Shown here: positions 36,976-49,155 of the stretch, piece after piece
How the letters are laid out: the number at the start of each line of letters is the position of its first letter
Numbering within the stretch: the stretch's first letter is position 1
NCBI GenBank assembly: GCA_038373865.1
Contig: JAXGGA010002205.1
Location: 51,001 to 115,000 of the forward strand
Reading direction: 5' to 3'
Length of the DNA stretch: 64,000 bases
From: Uloborus plumipes
Lineage: Eukaryota; Arthropoda; Arachnida; Araneae; Uloboridae
Position numbers and translations under genes: made by a program
Notes under the pieces: model-generated
What the model was told of the DNA's origin: nothing
Databases searched by the model: none
What the model saw: the letters and a program-made list of their open reading frames with translations, nothing else

Positions 36976-37109
36976 TTAATTGTTTGGTTTTTTCAGCAAA
37001 AAGTCAGACTTACTTTAAAAGTTTTTGAAAAGTTTACATTTTATATTTTTCGTTAGTAACCAAGCATTGTAAAAAACTAAATAAGATGAAAAAATGCATT
37101 TAATATATC
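36976..37109. other. AT-rich spacer
   Basis: Nothing recognisable. Confidence 0.5.
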
Positions 37110-38130
37110 TATTTAGAAAATTTGTTTTTAAAGCACTAATTTGAGAATAATGCATACTATGTCCTTACAATGTTTCTATTTATTGTTAAAAAAAATCGCA
37201 TTAATGGCATTAAATTTAAAATACAATGCGTCATTTCATGTAAAAGAAAAAGATAATAAAACAACTGAGTTGATATAACTTTAAGAAATACACGTTGAAA
37301 AAGTTTAATTAATAATTTCTTAATGATGAACTGAGAGAAAAAAGTCTTTATTGGTACTATTTCTTCGAGAAGAATAACGGTAACTTTTTTTGCAACAAAA
37401 TATGGCCAAGACATATTATGAAAAATCTTTGTAAAGTAGACACATTTTGATTGTTATTAGTAAACATTGCAAACCACTAAATAGGATGGAAGAAATGTAT
37501 TTAATATTTCTATAATCAGAAAATTTACCTTTGAAGCATTCATTTGCGGATAGTACATACTATGTCATTGTAAATGTTACTATTCAGTCCCGAAATAAAT
37601 AAATGAATAAACAAATAAATACATAAAAATAAATTTGTAAAAAAAAGAAAGAAAGAAAAATAAGTAAAGAAAATATGTATTAAAGAAAGAAATAAATAAA
37701 TTGATACATAAAAATAAATTTGAAAAGAAAGAAAGAAAAATTTGGAAAGAAAAAAAAAGGATTTAACTTGTACTAGAATATAATTTCGTTAAAAAGTGGA
37801 AAAATAAATATAAATCCGAAATCATATAATTTAAAGGCAAAAGTTGAAAAGTGCTAATTAGTAATTTCTTAATAATGAGCTGAATAATATAAATAAATAA
37901 ATAAATAAATTCATACATAAAAATAAACTAAAAATAAAGGAAGAAAACTTTTGAAAAAAAAAAAAAAGAATTTATCTTATACTAGAATATAATTTCATTA
38001 AAAACTAAAAAAATAAATATAAAATACGAAATTATATAATTTGCAGTTAAAAGTTAGAAAATGCTAATTAGTAATTTCTTTATAATGAGCTGAGTTCCTT
38101 ACTGGTGCGATTTCTCCTTGAATAATTATC
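37110..38130. repeat. Degenerate tandem repeat field
   Basis: Clearest pair: 37760-37883 and 37968-38093, each ending TGCTAATTAGTAATTTCTT(A/T)ATAATGAGCTGA, offset 210 bp. Related words occur at 37312, 37117 and 37517. The AAATAAATACATAAAAATAAA stretch recurs near 37613, 37690 and 37905. Older diverged pieces extend back to 35280 and 36395. Confidence 0.65.
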
Positions 38131-38470
38131 GTAAGTTCTTCCTGTGGCCGAAAAGCAGGCAATGATGAGCTTCACCATGTTGCGGGATGCGGGCGCTCTG
38201 AGGACCCAACATCTTTTGGGAAGAGAAACTTAATTCTTGCCGGAAGAGAACTTTTTCGCCCGGATGTGCCGGACTCTGCGCGTGGGGGTTGCTTCGGAAT
38301 CCCCGCGAAAAAGGATGCGCGGGATGGTTCTCGCCAGATTTCACGCCAAGTTGCTTAGGGGATGCACTTTGGGGGTCAACGCTCCCTGGACAAAAGCCGT
38401 GCACATGCTTGAGGGAAGTGAGGTGGTTAGGTGAAGTGGGAGGTGAGATTGTGGCGAGAGAAAAGTTAAT
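38131..38470. promoter_or_regulatory. Second CpG-rich island, candidate promoter/exon
   Basis: About 330 bp of GC- and CpG-rich sequence in AT-rich surroundings (for example GATGCGGGCGCTC, CGCGCGTGGGG, GATGCGCGGGATGG). Open frames of 65-92 codons occur on both strands, none familiar. A fair plus-strand donor, GAG|GTGAGA, lies near 38442. It directly follows the repeat field. Promoter, first exon or a foreign insert are all possible. Confidence 0.35.
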
Positions 38471-41400
38471 GGTCGGTTTTCGGAGGGTTTTATTTGTGTT
38501 TGTATCGTGTGAATAGATTTAATTTCAGGAATTCGTTGTAGGATAGAAGAATTTATAGTCTGTTTAAATTTTAGTTTTGTTCAACTTTTTGTTCAAATCA
38601 TTTGCTTTTTTAAGTTTCTTTACGCATATTAGCAAAAATACCTAATAAATAGTACCATTTTTACCCAATGCAATAGTGTTCCTAGCACGGGAGCAACCCG
38701 GCACGGTAATTTGTGGGGTCGTTTCTCCCTTCCCCCACACAAAAAAGTTGCATACAGACAAAAAATCATACAATGTTTAGAACCAACTTTTTAAAAATTT
38801 AAAACAATTTTTAAATGTGGTATAACGAAAATTTAAGCAAGGGAACATACATTTAACGGCTAATCTATCTTATTAACGCATTCACATAAAACTTATCCTA
38901 GGCGCATTTGTGCACATATGTTACAAAATAAAGAAAGAAAATATAGATAAAGCAGCTAAGCCATGCCGGAAGTATTTCAGGGAGGAGCAAGGGTAAATAC
39001 TCAATGCAAATTAAAGAAGAAAAAAAAAAAAAAAAAAGAAAGAAACCTCGCCCACTTATATGTAACATTAATTTCGCAATGTGAGGAGCGAGGAAAGTTG
39101 CTTCCCCCTTAAAACCTTTAAATGTCAGTTTTAGACTAAGCACTAAGCTATACATTATAGTTAAAGTTAAATAAATAGATCATAAAAAGTGCGAAAAATG
39201 CTTACGATTTATTTAAAATTAACCAACTTATATACAAATATTAGAGTGAATCAGAGTCCCAACGTAATCCTTTCAAACTAATCTTACGCAGGGTTTAAAA
39301 TTAGATTTTTTTTTTTTTTTTTTTTGTAAAATAAAGTCGTTACGTTTCAATCAACTTTCCCACCGACAACGGTAGAAAGAGTTGCTTTATGTATGCGTAC
39401 GTAAATATTTATAAGCATATCTTGCGATTCTAAATAGCCAAAAACGCTATAAAAATAAGAAAAACAAACGAAGTAGTTATGAAGCCGTGTCTTAGACAAA
39501 AACCTTTGTCAGATGTCTTTGCATCAATAAACTCACATTTTTTTTTTGTATTAAAAAAGGCGTTCTTTGTAACGCTGAAGCACAAGTCAGGAGTATTTCT
39601 GCGCATTTGTATCTTTCAACTTTGTATTTTACTTTTATTTAAATAATAACACTCGCACTTTTTATTACAACCCATAAAATCCCCCACCCCTACCCCTTCC
39701 CCGCCTCTCTTTGACCTTTTCTTCAATTAGAAATATGTTTCGACACTTCATGCATTTTTTTCTACTGGTTATGTTTTCTTTAATGCAATAATTTCTATTA
39801 AACATTAAAAATATAAATATGTTGAGTGCCCCTATCTTGCTACTATATTTATGTATCCATTTAATTGTTTTAAAATATATTATAGGTTTGTCATAAGTTT
39901 CTCCAACGTACTGAACACATTTTTATTCTTTAAAAAATGGTCAAAACGCACATTTTAGTTACCATTTGTTACGTTTTTACATCTGCTATCGGCAATTCGA
40001 AACGAAAAAGAATTGGCCATCGGCTGTCGTTGAACCATTGGCAAAAAATCGATATCGGCAAATCGGCCAAAAATGCTATCTCAAGCTCTATAAATAATAA
40101 TTTAAAAAACAAAACATAAAAATCTAGAATGGTTATACCCCTCCCCACCTCCGTCTCCCTCACCGTATCCCTGCTCCTTGGCATAAAATATTTATAGACT
40201 AAAAATAAAGTCTTAGAATAAATTTATGTCTATTTGCAACGTAAAAGATTTGATAACCATTTTTGACATTAGTCAAAGAATATCTTAAGACAATTGATTA
40301 GAGTTTATCTACTGTAGTGGATATTTATCCCCTTAATATAGTTATCTTTCCGGTACAATATTAAATATTCACCCCTTTTATTCTTTTAGTTCAGGACAAA
40401 CACGAAGAAATATCCTCATAAGCACTAAAAGTTATGGAATATTTCGGCAAGTAATACGCACATAAAAATGAAACGTACTCTTTTGCTCTATCGTGAAAGG
40501 TTTCATCTGTTGAAAACAATGTGTGATATTTACTTGGGAAAGGAGTATAAAAGTTCCCCTAATGCAGTCATTTCTAGAAAAGCTATAAAATGAAGTTTTA
40601 TGGCACAAACAAGCTACCCGGAAGTCGAAAGCATCCTCAAAAATTAATCGATCGAAAAGAATCGAACTACACAAAGTTTTCAATTCGAAAACCAAACAAT
40701 GACACAGGGTTCATCTCTTCCATGAGTATTATGTTCTGCTGTGTTTAACGATATTTGCAATCGCGTGTGGGGGGGAATTTTCCGGAAGGCGAATTTCTGA
40801 ATTTTGCTTTAAACATTGAGCTTATTCTTTGAATGGAATTTAAAGTGAGAAATAGCTTCCGGTTATAATGTTGAAAGACGGAATATTTTTCGCTTTAGCA
40901 AGAAACTTTGACGCATTTCCATTTGAAAATATTTTGAAATAAAATGTATACACATTCAATAAAGCAATTTTTCTTCTAAGACGGTTATTGATTTTAAAAT
41001 AAATTTTTGTGAGTTAATTTTTTTCGGTGGGAAGAACATAAAAGTCAGGTTATATATATTTATAAATATATGTATGTTAGTGTGTGTGAGTGCGCGTTTA
41101 TCTTGGTATAAAATATAAAGTAGAATTATGAAAGTTATTGGAGCATAATAAAGGACATGAAAAAGCAATTTCTCGACAACAAATTTTTTTTTAGCTTACT
41201 AGTCCATTAATTATTTTCAAAATTGCTCTTCTATAGGTTTGGACTAAGTGTTTCGCAGTACCTGTCAAATCCAAAAGAATTCGCAAAACGGGGTAGCTTT
41301 TATGTTTACTGATATGCATCAAGGTCTGTTTTATTGGAGTGATACAATTTCGGAGTAATAATACTTTGTTTTACACATTTTTCTTGTGTTTCAGAGATCC

Positions 41401-41957
41401 AGTTTGCTTGGCGAGAAATTAGGAATTTAGGCTTTGGTACTTATTAAATATAAAAAAAAAGTTAAATAAAATTAGAGAACATAAAATAAATACTAGTTAA
41501 ATTAAAAAAAAAAGTTAATGTATATATTTTTTGCACATTTCATCAGAAAGCAAAATCTTTGGGCAGAAACAGTAAACGATAATCCCCAGCAAAGAATAAC
41601 TTATTTATTGCATATTGCTTGTATTGATTGCTTCGTGCTCTACGCAGTCTTACCTTGAAGTACGCGTAGGCAAACATATTTACGGATTTCTGCTTAGGTT
41701 ACATTGATTTTATTATTTGATTTGCTTTATTTTTGTTACCTAAATAATGATATTTATTTGTTTTATTTTTTAATAAAGACAATATTAAAATTGTGGGAAG
41801 GGCACCGAAAAATTGCAAACGATCAAAATCTTATTTAAAAAATCAATACATACCAAAGTGACAATTAAGTAATGGGACTGCTCTTAAAAATTTGCTTTAT
41901 TCAAAACGTATACAAATACCCTTTAATCCCCTTCAACATACTTCCATTCCCTGTTAA
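38471..41957. other. AT-rich DNA, no gene seen
   Basis: Poly-T near 39307-39326, poly-A near 39018-39036 and short CT-rich patches. ATCGGC words cluster near 39988-40066. No confirmed element. Confidence 0.55.
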
Positions 41958-42198
41958 CCCTTTAACTGTCAAGTTATTTTGATTTTTAACACTTTTCCAA
42001 GCCCAAACCCGAGAAACAGTCGGTTTTGACAAAGAGATGAAGCAGAAATAAACGTCTCCCGATATATATTCGGGTATAACAATACAATACTCAAAAAAAA
42101 AAAAAAAAAAAAAAAAAAATACCCCAAGTAATACGCGGGCGTGACATTTTCGAAAACCAGCTGTGCCCGAGACTATTTCGGGCATGCCAGTTAAAAGG
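41958..42198. mobile_element. piggyBac-like MITE 2
   Basis: Left TTAA|CCCTTTAACTG and right CAGTTAAAAGG|TTAA. Both target copies are intact and the inverted ends differ by one base. 241 bp, noncoding, with a run of about 28 A's (42092-42119). The words CCCGA...TCGGG appear twice inside. Confidence 0.85.
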
Positions 42199-42439
42199 TT
42201 AATACATTGATGCACGAAAGTATTCTTCTGTTTAAAGCAGACTTGCAATTCATTAGGTGTCACTTTCTCTAGTTAATCTGCCATGTTTGCTTTCACCTTT
42301 ACTCCGAACAGGAAATGTGCTAATTTGCAATGCACTGTTCAGTTTTAGAAACATGTAGAAGCTTCACGGTGTGAATTGTGTTGAGTTCAGTATGTGATTG
42401 AGCACATTAATGCGTTTTTTCGCCAAGAATTGCTTCACA

Positions 42440-42745
42440 GAGAGCACATTGAGTGCTGATAATGCCATTCTTTTGGTAACCATTGTGAGAAAACTTTCGT
42501 CCCATACAAATCTTGAGACAAAAATTTTCTTGTTGCCTCTGTCAGTATTTGTAATAGTCAGGCAACATCCGAAAGCTCAAACGTCTAATTTTGAGCACGA
42601 TTTCATTAATTTAATGTTTTATCTTTCTTTTTTTTGTCACAGGTCGACCTGTAAGCTCATCGTCTTCAAAAACCACTTTACCTTCCAAAAACCGCTTATG
42701 CCTTTCAAAAACTTGACTACGTGACATGTCAAACTCCTTTAAAAA
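42440..42745 (-). pseudogene. mariner transposase N-terminal fragment
   Basis: The minus strand reads EFDMSRSQVFERHKRFLEG, then FEDDELTGRPVT, then in other frames NEIVLKIRRLSFRML and SQDLYGTKVFSQWLPKE. These match in order the mariner DNA-binding region (MSRTQVFEWHKRF-EG, DDER-GRPST, -RRLTIRMIA, EDLGM-KV-A-WVP). Several frameshifts and stops; the catalytic DD34D core is absent. Its upstream flank (42802-42846) is one arm of the inverted repeat into which the Tc1 element inserted. Confidence 0.7.
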
Positions 42746-42847
42746 AAATGAAAAATAAAAAAAAAAAAAAAAAATCAGGGGGAATTTTAAAAACACCTTT
42801 GTGCGATTGATGTGAAGTTTTAGTCCAACGTTAAAGAAGCACAAATA

Positions 42848-44434
42848 CAGTCCCAGACAAAAATATAGGGCCAGGAAGAAAACATAAGAAATATCGAAGC
42901 TAAACTATGCTAGTGATTGTGAAAAGAACGCAACTAGTAATCTAGCATCATATATAAAATAAGCATCATATATAATATAATTTGTAAAAAAGAAAATATA
43001 ATAAATAATTATTATTACCTAAACTGCATGTTTTTCAGCTGAACATAAAAAAGAACTTGGACAAAATTATAGGGCCACATTAGCCTAATCACACAAATGA
43101 AATTAATAATTAGTGAAATTGCCTTTTTTCTCTATAACCTTAACCAGTCTTTCAGTTATAGACTCCGACAACGTTTTTAAAACGGTTTTTGGAATTTTTT
43201 TTCCAAAATAATTGAATTGCTTTCTTTAGTTCTTCCTTACTGCTGTAACACTTCCCATTTTTGTAAATATCTCGTACTAAAATACCCCATAAGTTCTCAA
43301 TAGGATTGAGGCCAGGGCTTCTAACAGGCCAGTCCAAAACACGTACTTGATTAGCCAGGAACCACGCCTTTGTGCACCTTGAGGTATGCGCAGAGACGTT
43401 ATCTTGTTGAAATGCACATTCTCCGTTGGTGATGAGGGGTGCCTCAGGTAACAGGTTAAGCGCCAGAACATCTTGATAATCCTGTGATGTCGTATTTGAT
43501 TTAATAAATGCTATTAGAGTGAGTCCGCCAGCAGCAAAGCCTGCCCAAACCATAGCACTGCATCCTCCGAATTGACGCTTTGAATAAAACCTCTTTTCTC
43601 GACGTAAATCGTGCCATTAGTATTGCAATCCGTCTGGCCCACCCAATTGGAATTTCTTTTCGTCTGAAAACACCACATTTTGCCATTTGTCTCCAAATGC
43701 AACGTATTTTTTTTTTTTTTTTGCAAATTGCAGATGGCACATTTTATGCTTTACCGTCAATGGAGGTTTCCCTTTCATTTTCGAGTACCGAAAGTTCGGA
43801 TGCGCTGCTATAAGTTGCTGTACTGTTCTTCTTGAATATGGAAGTTATAAATCTTCAACAATAGCCGTTGGAGACAGATTTTTATTTGAAACGCAAAAAA
43901 GTGCGTCTTTTTTGTCTATTAGTCAAAGAACTTGGTCTCCCGGGAGATCGTCTTTGGAAATAATTTTCAGGATTCTTCAAAAAAATATTAATAACAGACT
44001 TAGACCTTTTTTATTTTATCAGCAATAGCGCGAGAACTTAGCCCACATTTCTGATATGCAATAATCTGCCCTTTCTCTTTTTCGGTTAATGGCTTACCTC
44101 TACCCATGTCTAACAACGTTCTCACTGACGAACCCACGTGCTGGAATGCTTGCTTTATCTTCTGGCTATTCACTACAGCATAGGTCATATGCAAATTTTG
44201 CACCCAGAGCGAAATTTGCATAGTGGCCCTATAATTTTGTCCAACTTGCGTCTTGCTTAAAAACAGAAGTTAGCAACAAATCTCCCACATTATTACATTT
44301 TATTATTTTTTTGGTGGCTGTCAATTGTTATTACAATATTACATATAATAAATACATTAAACAACTTTTTTTTAGCAATCTTAGCTCTTTTGGGTAGGAT
44401 ATTGTAGCTGGCCCTATATTTTTGTCTGGGACTG
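42848..44434 (-). mobile_element. Tc1-type transposon, IR/DR structure, 1587 bp
   Basis: Perfect 27-bp ends at 42848-42874 (CAGTCCCAGACAAAAATATA...) and 44408-44434, flanked by TA. A second copy of the same motif, GGACAAAATTATAGGGCCAC, lies about 200 bp inside each end (43059 and, inverted, 44223). This is the outer/inner repeat layout of IR/DR elements such as Sleeping Beauty. It encodes one transposase on the minus strand, now broken. Confidence 0.95.
43103..44107 (-). pseudogene. Tc1-type DD34E transposase, broken
   Basis: Full-length relic of about 335 codons. MGRGKPLTEKEKGQII at 44107 begins the paired HTH region; ADKIKK / SKSVINIF, RRSPGRPSS and VFSDEKKFQL follow. Then come MVWAGF, FQQDNVSAH and PGLNPIENLWG, and it ends KKGNFTNY, stop at 43103. 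Catalytic residues are visible: D in FSDEK, D in QQDN, and E in PIEN exactly 34 residues on (DD34E). Damage: frameshifts near 44003, 43897 and the A-run 43194-43201; in-frame stops at 43847-43845 and 43619-43617. A run of 16 A's (43707-43722) enlarges a lysine stretch in frame. It can no longer supply transposase, although its ends look intact and might be moved by another copy's enzyme. Confidence 0.92.
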
Positions 44435-44600
44435 TATACAGATATACTACAGACACGTGTTTCCGGGCTACAAATAACCCCTTTTTCAACGCATGAAGTG
44501 TGAGCTTTAGGATGAAGAATCATCCGATGATTCTTCATCCTAAGCAGTATACCTGTATATTTGTGCTTTTTTAACGCTGGATTAAGACTTCACATTCAGG

Positions 44601-45959
44601 GAGAATTTTCAAAAATTTGACGAAGAATTTCATGCTTAGTCGCTGCTCGATTTTTAAGCTTATGCTGATCTCTCATTCTGACGTAGCAACGTCTTACTCA
44701 AACAAGGATGACAAGAAAACTAAATTAGATAGAGGAATGAAATAGTGCTTCACAAGCACTGGAAGTGTAAGAACCCACTACATTTCATTTTCCTTCCTGA
44801 TTAAGTCTAAAGGCTAGAACATGTGGAGTCCTGTTATTTAATTGTCACACCTTGTATGTTTGAAACAAGAAAATTTGAATTTTGTTTGTATTTATTTTCT
44901 TATCAACGTAGAAAAAATTGAGCGCCGAGCGCCAAACACAACATAATGCAAGTTTAACGTTGCAATACTGAACACTTTTGGTGGTGAAAACAACTTCTGT
45001 AAAGTCTATTTTGAAGGTTTAGAATGTTTCTAGAAATACATTGTGATTTAGGTAACTGTCCATAAATCATTTAAAAAGTAAAGAATTTTCAAATATATTA
45101 CAAAAAAACGCTTTTATTCAGAGTTTCGGAAGTTTAAATTTCTTATTTTGTATGTTATATCTTTGAAACTTTGCTTGATTTCCATTTTGATATCTCATAC
45201 TTTTTCATGAGCCACTTTTTTCCAGCAGTTTTTTTTTCGGAATTGGGTAATATTTAATGCTGGCTGCTCTTGGGTAGAAGCTCTTGATTTGTACTTCTTT
45301 TCATGTAGACATGTTAGACCATTCTACTTATGGTACTTTTATGATGAAAATACGTAAGTTACTTTGGGATTTTATGCTGTTTGCTACAAATGTTTTTTTT
45401 TAACTTTTTATATTAACTTAACGTTACAGTTTATATAAAAAGTCAAATTTATTGCACGTTCATCATCAGTCTATATCCTATCATTAGATGAAGTCTAACT
45501 TTCTTTTAAGAATATGTTACTTGAATAGGGCTAATTATTAGTTAATCAGTTGAAAATGATGAAAAACATTAAATTAACAACTAATGGATTACATAATTTT
45601 GCATAAAATTACGCACTAATGAAAACTATTACAACCAAACGAAAGGAATGAAGAAATTAAATTCATTCGTTCAAGTCTCATAATTTTTATGTTAGTCTAG
45701 AGGAAAGTTATATTCTAGTTTTGAAACAACTGTTTCAAACTTTATTACTGTAAATGAGAGGGGGGGGGGGGGGGCAAACACTGAACAAGGAAACATAAAC
45801 CGAAAAATTATAGTGATAATCTTCTTAACATTTTTAGTGATAAAATAAGTTTCAACAGATACATTATGTGCTCATTCACCTACAATAGGTTAATTGAAAT
45901 CTGAAGCAAAAGAATTCTTCCGAATAAAATGCGTTAACTCTTTCTTCCTTAAATTTAAT
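44601..45959. other. AT-rich DNA, no gene seen
   Basis: Only a G16 run near 45759-45774. Confidence 0.6.
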
Positions 45960-46130
45960 CCCGTTCTCGCCAATGACGATCAGATCGCCAACCGGCTATC
46001 TTCCACTCGAAACGTTACGCATGCTCCGCATCCATCCGGTGACCCAAAATTCCACCAATCGGCATCCTGGATTGCCCCGATTGAAGCGCGCTAACTCAGT
46101 TGTGTTTGTGGAACTACATGTGTCGTCTCG
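45960..46130. other. Moderately GC-rich, CpG-bearing patch
   Basis: About 170 bp with many CpGs (for example GCCAATGACGATCAGATCGC, GAAGCGCGCTAAC). Two overlapping plus frames are open but unfamiliar. No tRNA-like boxes seen. Possibly regulatory or a SINE-like fragment. Confidence 0.25.
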
Positions 46131-46678
46131 TTCTATCACTCTAGTTAAATATTTATCCAAAAAAAAAAAAGGAAGAAATCTAGAAGAACTATCTTGTCTG
46201 CAAGAAAATCGAACTGCCCATATAACTTAGGAAGTAATAAGTTTCTTAAGAAAGTCTTCGCTGAAAAAGATTTTCTTTTCGCTTTTTTTTTCTTTTGTCT
46301 TCTTTTTATTTATTTCTTTTTTGAGAATAGCACAGCAAAAATTAAAATATATATATATGCATTACATTTAATGCAATTTAAATTACATTATTGCGCACAT
46401 ATAGGCAAATGCTAAGAGGGTACGATTTTTTTTAAATGATACTTACATAGACGTACAAAAAAAAAAAAAAAAACTACTTTTCTTCTGTATGATATTATTT
46501 GTTTTTAACTATTTCTATTCTACTTAAGTCAGTAATAAATTTAATTAAAAGCTTAAAAGTTTACATTTGCTCAGACGTAATTAATGATAAACTTCATGCT
46601 TAGAGGATAAAAATGAAAAAGAGTGAAAATAAAGTACTAATTTCAGAGCTAATCCTAAGCAAACATATTTGTACCATT
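46131..46678. other. AT-rich spacer
   Basis: T and A runs; no gene. Confidence 0.55.
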
Positions 46679-46896
46679 CTACGAAAATGCCGCCATTTTG
46701 TTCCGCGCGTGACGCTCATATGTTTCACTGAAAACTAAGATTTAAAGGTAATGAATAAAGTTTTTTGCTTTAGAAGTCCCAGATCAGTTTATGATTTCTT
46801 AACCAACGAAATTTCGTTCGTTACTCTTTAAAATCACTACTTTTTAATGAAATACATGAGTATCACATGTGGTACAAGATGGCGGCTTCTTCGTTG
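46679..46896. mobile_element. MITE with 56-bp imperfect inverted ends
   Basis: 46679-46734 (CTACGAAAATGCCGCCATTT...) matches the reverse of 46840-46896 (CAACGAAGAAGCCGCCATCT...) at about 75%. About 218 bp, noncoding. Each arm contains a YY1-like AA(G/A)ATGGCGGC word. No clear target duplication. Confidence 0.7.
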
Positions 46897-47546
46897 AAAG
46901 GCCCATTCGTGCTTATTTTTAACCTTTTAAACTTTTTAAATGTTTTATGTTATCGAGTTTTTTTTTCAAAGAATCATCACCTTAAAAGCGTTTTCAAAAG
47001 CTATTTTTAAACATATTCGCAGTTCTAAAGCTTGAATTACGCCATCTTGTGTTCTTAAAAGAAATTTTCTAGAGGTAAAATATTTTAATTTTTTGCGGAC
47101 AAGGCGCGGGCATCTCATTGGATAGATGCACGGGTGAGGTCTTAGTTTTACCTCTCTCAACAGACATTAGGCAGAGACTGTGGCGTCCTTTTTAGTTTAT
47201 TTGAATTGAGAATATTTATTTGTTGTTATACTTTTAACTAAAGTTACCCGCCACGGCTTTTCCCGTGGTAAAATTTAAACGATTATTGCTGTTGTCGCTG
47301 TATCCATAACTCCCGAATAAAAAAGCTCTGAGCTGCAAGAACAATGAAAAGTTGAAGCGTAATTTCACCAAAGTTTGTAAAAGAAAAGAAAAAGACTCCT
47401 GCTTTGCCCTCGCAAAATTGCTATGTTTAACCTCTTTAGCTAACATCTTAAATCACCACAATGCGGCTCATTTAAGCTCTAAAAATACGAATATATTCTG
47501 GCTTGGCGAAATGTACCATATTTAACAATGCCTATTATGTTTTTTC
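46897..47546. other. AT-rich spacer, no gene seen
   Basis: A small hairpin CCACGG/CCGTGG lies near 47252-47268. Frames here match nothing. Confidence 0.5.
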
Positions 47547-47750
47547 GTACTTACGTATTAAATCCACCGCAGCTACAAATTTTGCGGTAAAAAAAAGATT
47601 TAGCGGTTTATTTGGCGGTTTTTTTTTTGGGGGGGGGGGGGGGCAACTAACTGCGTGCGCGTAGAAACAACCGCCGCCAAACAAAGGAAAAACGCCAAAT
47701 CTGTTTTAACTATCAAATCTGTAGCTGCAGTGGAGAAAAAATGTAAGTAC
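47547..47750. mobile_element. 204-bp MITE with GTACTTAC ends
   Basis: GTACTTAC (47547) and GTAAGTAC (47750) begin inverted arms. The arms continue through CCACCGCAGCTACAAATTT / AAATCTGTAGCTGCAGTGG to TTTGGCGG in both, roughly 60 bp with several changes. The centre is a T10-G15 run. Confidence 0.8.
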
Positions 47751-49155
47751 CTATTTTTTTTATATAATTTTCCATTTTGACGAAAGTTTAGTTTCAGTTA
47801 ATGGCCTGTTTCACTTACTTGAAGATTTATTTTTACTCTTAGTGGAACATTTAGAGAAAATATTATAACGTCGAGCGTGCCAAAAAAGCAAGAAATTTAC
47901 CATCATTGTTTTTATTTTTGGGAATATTTAATGTCTTACAAAAATATTTAAAAATAAATCAGCAAAAGTTTTGAGGGAACTATAGTTACCTCAAAACTTT
48001 TGATGATTTTCGGTCGTCAAAAATTTGTTTAGCGGATCTTTTTTAATGAGACTTCTGAAATGATCATGATACCAATATCTTGAAGAACACGTGGAGAATT
48101 CTTTCTCAGTAATGCTTTTGAGAACATTTTAATAACTGAGATTTTTGGCAGTTTTTCTTTTTTTCAATTGTCACCAAATTTGTAGGCCATAAAAATCCTC
48201 CTCTTTCTCTAATCTTGCTTTTTAATGAAGCTTTCAACCTTTATTAAATACTCGATATATTTATTTTGCGGATTATGTTACATGTTAATGCATCATTTAA
48301 AATTAAATTTGATTTGACGAGTTTTTTGAATAGGAATTCTCATGTTATTCAGCAACTGTTTTTGTTTGCTTAGTTGGTGCATTTTTTTAAACTTTCAATG
48401 ATATAATTTAATTATTCAGCTGATTACTCTTCATTTCCATAGAAATTTTAGTCTTGTTTGAATCCTTACTTCGGCTTATTTTTAAAAATCCAATAAAGAG
48501 ACAAAATAATTTATAATATCGCCATAAGCCAGATAGGTAATTTCAATGTGACTTTGAAGAAATAAGGCAACAATAAATAAAACGAATAAACTCAGCAAAG
48601 ATTAAAAATGAAGCTGAAAATTAAATGGGATTACTTACTTTGAAAACGAAATAATAACACATGAAAAAAAACAGGCAATTGCCTTCACTTCAATCGCAAA
48701 AACTCCTTTGTAGTGTTATGTTTTTGTAAAACTACCGTAAGGAATATACAGTAATAACTTTTCAATCATCATCTATATTTAAACCTTAGCCGGCATCAGC
48801 ATCCCTCAACTTAATGCATTTTAATAATAATAATTCATAAATAATGTTACACATAGTACAAAAAAAAAAAAAAAAAGGAGGAATACGCTGTGATTTATAT
48901 AGTTTCAATTTAATTTAAAAGTAACTAGGGCGAATTTAAAAACTTGGCAAACGAGGTTGAGACTATAAGAATGCAGACTAATTTTTTACCAATTTTTATA
49001 ATCGTACGTTGCGTAAATTTGCCAGGAGAGCGTTTGACCCACAACCCATGACGTCATCAAACTTTGATTTTATATATATATATAGACCAGTTGGTTTGGA
49101 TACGGTAACTTTATGCTACGGTAAAATTATGCTGTTTGCTATTATTTATGCATCA
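47751..49155. other. AT-rich DNA, no gene seen
   Basis: CAAAACTTTTGA-type palindromic words near 47965-48002 and a run of 18 A's near 48860. No gene. Confidence 0.55.

Larger units (their letters stand above)
42802..44600. repeat. Older inverted repeat split by the Tc1 element
   Basis: 42802-42846 (GTGAAGTTTTAGTCCAACGT then AAGCACAAATA) is inverted at 44556-44600. The Tc1 element lies within the left arm at a TA, so it arrived later. A perfect hairpin, AGGATGAAGAATCATC-CG-GATGATTCTTCATCCT (about 44509-44542), lies between Tc1 and the right arm. Confidence 0.75.

Noticed and set aside
41901..42263. 120-codon minus frame
   Set aside because: It runs across the piggyBac-like MITE and its A28 run; the part outside the MITE matches nothing.
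42398..42724. 108-codon plus frame
   Set aside because: Antisense shadow of the mariner fragment.
43580..44028. Plus frames of 77 and 113 codons
   Set aside because: Antisense to the Tc1 transposase relic, which has clear DD34E blocks.
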